This document shows positions 32,501 to 33,023 of a stretch of DNA of 33,023 nucleotides, piece after piece. Under the pieces are notes generated by a model. That model did not search any database. It saw only the letters and a list, made by a program, of their open reading frames with translations, and was not told the origin of the DNA. The DNA is taken from positions 1 through 33,023 of the forward strand of contig SFEB01000008.1 of NCBI GenBank assembly GCA_004558105.1, written 5' to 3'. Numbering within the stretch: the first letter of the stretch is position 1; each line of letters begins with the position of its first letter. The translations under genes were made by a program, and so were the position numbers. The stretch comes from Clostridiales bacterium (GTDB taxonomy: Bacteria; Bacillota; Clostridia; Christensenellales; CAG-314).

Positions 32501-32879
32501 TCACAGGGAAAGAAAAATTCACGATATGACAATAAGGCTTGATTCGCTATACGATACTATTGCAGAAATCGAAGAAAAGATTGCAGATGCCAGGCTTAGG
32601 AAACGGGCGATTGAGACGAAATCTCTGACAATGGAAAATATCTATCGTATTTTAGAGCATTTTTCCGAATTATATGATATAATGAACGACGAGGAAAGAA
32701 AGGAATTGCTTGCCGAGTTAATTCAAGAAATTCAAATTTATCCCGAAGGCGAAAGCGATTGTCCATTAAAATCGATAAAATTCAACTTTCCCGTATTGCA
32801 GGATGGCAAAGAGGTAGAAGAAATCTTTTTGAATAAACAGCTGAACGTCGAAACGGTAGTATTGATGTCACGAAGGTAA
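29568..32879 (+). CDS. Chimera: two-barrel RNA polymerase-like protein joined to a headless serine recombinase
   Basis: A 1103-residue reading frame made of two unrelated parts. Residues 1-615 resemble bacterial proteins of the YonO / cellular RNA-dependent RNA polymerase group: YVRYKRSSGSSRQGKCLFI, IWDGESLLDESLF with LLRNKFFKSCAF, TLFGNGPEMLLAL, ARSPHITMGN and then NGCDYDSDAML, where D549, D551 and D553 match the metal-binding aspartates of the second barrel (Ser replaces the usual Gly). The conserved NKIGHIVNLSQKLNS follows, and at about residue 616 it changes to recombinase sequence (VDYVLVYKLSRFGRN). The polymerase part lacks its C-terminal helical region and the recombinase lacks its N-terminus. 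It has its own promoter and AAGGAGA site. Polymerase activity is inferred from motifs only. Confidence 0.65.
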   Translation: MEIKGYHIISLEAKDIYEQELINGVEKGYVLPSKNDRVYFGLFKNVLDYSLDLIELEKCYQKKYRNNRFFFEDEYKNKYTLTIINLKFTYTYKDENNGKDLKQLREHFYKNGFNLGGVHYVRYKRSSGSSRQGKCLFIDEKLLKAMEKWGECGLKPTGDLASWESYKSLSLSSLKGTIDIPLNGILFIQDCKSEFFEEVVSVEEKDGVLVATTKETTIENDIWDGESLLDESLFTGDYIEKHMLLLRNKFFKSCAFRTKLQKWFKDKNITLDDLKARGFITLATDISQIVMVTTPNSMKFLKFMKGGLTEGNIRKWCEKVDSIFGVVKYDKRTKFFCGKMVQTSYQFINTLGFTEKQVEELLQPSKDYLTTIRNDYDFMRYHFSDAYKREESDETEELSDGLAERSDVIFKLMGINYDFKDTKLYYNFRNDVVESQKDRLKQGHILLPGTTATLFGNGPEMLLALSGEFDLHSKTNEPTILTKGEIACKKFENGEKLVCARSPHITMGNLYCATNNLSNNIWDYFDLGENIVCVNAIGENIQQRLNGCDYDSDAMLITNDSLIVKRAFEQKDKFKVPVCSIKSDGKKKPSLAELDYNTSENKIGHIVNLSQKLNSDIENGKNVDYVLVYKLSRFGRNAADILNSLALLQTYDVNLICIEEGIDSSQTSGKLLISVLSAVAEIERENILEQTMNGRREKARQGKWNGGPAPYGYTINDGVLQIDEEEAKIVRTIYEMYVNTKIGYTGIAKYLNLQGITKRPRKESDAKVFSGHFIQILLDNPVYCGKIAYGRRKHERIKGKKNEYHVVHQKEFSLTDGLHEGIVSKELWEKARDKRVATGIKLESKIGKDRAHLLTGIIKCPKCGSGMYANRVCWTKKDGTYKEVMYYACSRNKLHRGRSCDYSANLKKTDIEPLVVEVIKHFVQDEKFAASIKSRIGIQADTAKIDVEIDNYESKLNEVELNKSRLERELDSLPVDANHRERKIHDMTIRLDSLYDTIAEIEEKIADARLRKRAIETKSLTMENIYRILEHFSELYDIMNDEERKELLAELIQEIQIYPEGESDCPLKSIKFNFPVLQDGKEVEEIFLNKQLNVETVVLMSRR
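31413..32879 (+). pseudogene. 5'-truncated large serine recombinase segment
   Basis: This segment, in frame with the preceding polymerase-like sequence, matches large serine recombinases from their conserved YKLSRFGRN region onward: SGKLLISVLSAVAEIEREN, the GPAPYGY hinge, the recombinase domain (GIAKYLNLQGI, LLDNPVYCGKIAYGR), a zinc ribbon (CPKCGSG, later C in YYACS and SCDY), a coiled coil rich in Glu, Lys and Arg, and the ending ETVVLMSRR. The first about 60 residues, which contain the catalytic serine and the first active-site arginine, are absent, and no in-frame Met with a ribosome site lies at the join. As it stands it should not cut DNA by itself. Confidence 0.65.
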
Positions 32880-32881
32880 TA

Positions 32882-33023
32882 ATGATGATATTTGAATTAA
32901 ATGAGTTCCATAGAAATATAAACGACAATGAATTGATAGAGGATTTACGGCATGTTGCTGAGTTTTTAAACCAAGATACTGTCACTATTGATGATTATAA
33001 TCAACATGGTCGTTTTCATGCTA
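32882..33023 (+). CDS. Homing-endonuclease-associated (HNH_repeat) protein, partial
   Basis: The first 47 codons of a gene cut by the window end. The sequence NDNELIEDLRHVAEFLNQD followed by TVTIDDYNQHGRFHA matches the pattern of the homing-endonuclease-associated repeat (Pfam HNH_repeat), normally ELIEDLRRVA, then an EYN-HGK/R-like segment. Such repeats bind DNA and are often coupled to HNH nucleases; no nuclease domain is visible in this part. GAAGG at 32872-32876 lies inside the end of the recombinase frame, five bases before the ATG, so translation is probably coupled. ATG 32885 is an alternative start. Confidence 0.6.
   Translation, partial: MMIFELNEFHRNINDNELIEDLRHVAEFLNQDTVTIDDYNQHGRFHA

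Larger units (their letters stand above)
29461..33023 (+). mobile_element. Probable acquired element at the rlmD 3' end (left part)
   Basis: The sequence becomes clearly more A+T-rich after rlmD and codon choice shifts toward A/T-ending codons. The content is a polymerase-like gene joined to a large serine recombinase, then a homing-endonuclease-associated protein, all unlike the flanking housekeeping genes. The 3' end of rlmD/rumA is known as an insertion site for integrative elements in other Bacillota. The right end and any direct repeats lie outside the window, so boundaries are inferred. Confidence 0.45.

Noticed and set aside
29568..32879. Reading the 1103-codon frame as an ordinary serine integrase
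   Set aside because: The first 615 residues have no resolvase domain, and the YxRVS catalytic motif is missing.
1..33023. tRNA, rRNA or CRISPR arrays
   Set aside because: No cloverleaf, rRNA segment or regularly spaced direct repeat was seen; the only tandem repeat is the 33-bp coding repeat.

Overview
The window reads as chromosome of a Gram-positive-type bacterium of the Clostridia (Bacillota), most likely an uncultured gut lineage. The reasons are the fused S10-spc-alpha ribosomal cluster ending rpoA-rplQ, the four-cysteine S14, S4 and adenylate kinase, a KOW-domain gene between map and infA, a whiA homologue, and strong AGGAGG-type ribosome binding sites before nearly every gene. Species cannot be named from the sequence.

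Region 1 (1-3261) is a small copper operon: a bidirectional-looking terminator, phased A/T tracts and a promoter, then a P1B-type Cu(I) ATPase whose C-terminus carries a second CopZ-like metal-binding domain, overlapped by a small TIGR04076-like protein and closed by a shared terminator. Region 2 (3283-4056, minus strand) is an unrecognised four-helix membrane protein with an 11-residue charged repeat tail.

Region 3 (4191-20293) is one long ribosomal superoperon. It has an excellent promoter (TTGACA, 17 bp, extended -10 TAAGAT), a structured leader, and rpsJ through rplQ with secY, adk, map, a KOW protein, infA, the 38-residue rpmJ and rpoA, and it ends at a strong terminator. These genes make ribosomal proteins, the Sec translocon, the RNA polymerase alpha subunit and supporting factors. 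Gene order is complete and conventional; the oddities are terminal extensions on L30, S5, L5, L24 and an insertion in L17.

Region 4 (20357-29458) holds an orphan solute-binding protein, then murB, a PHP-domain hydrolase, whiA, dnaE and rlmD, all on the plus strand. murB-PHP-whiA overlap one another, and the PHP gene uses a TTG start inside murB. rlmD has a C-terminal extension of about 100 residues.

Region 5 (29461-33023) is visibly more A+T-rich and looks acquired. After the rlmD terminator and a near-consensus promoter comes a 1103-codon gene. Its first about 615 residues resemble the two-barrel RNA polymerase superfamily that includes phage YonO and eukaryotic RNA-dependent RNA polymerases, with a DYDSD catalytic-loop-like motif. 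The rest is a large serine recombinase lacking its catalytic N-terminus. A partial gene with a homing-endonuclease-associated (HNH_repeat) signature follows and runs off the window. This in-frame polymerase/headless-recombinase chimera is the most interesting object here; it may be a real rearrangement in a mobile element or an assembly join, and the sequence alone cannot decide.
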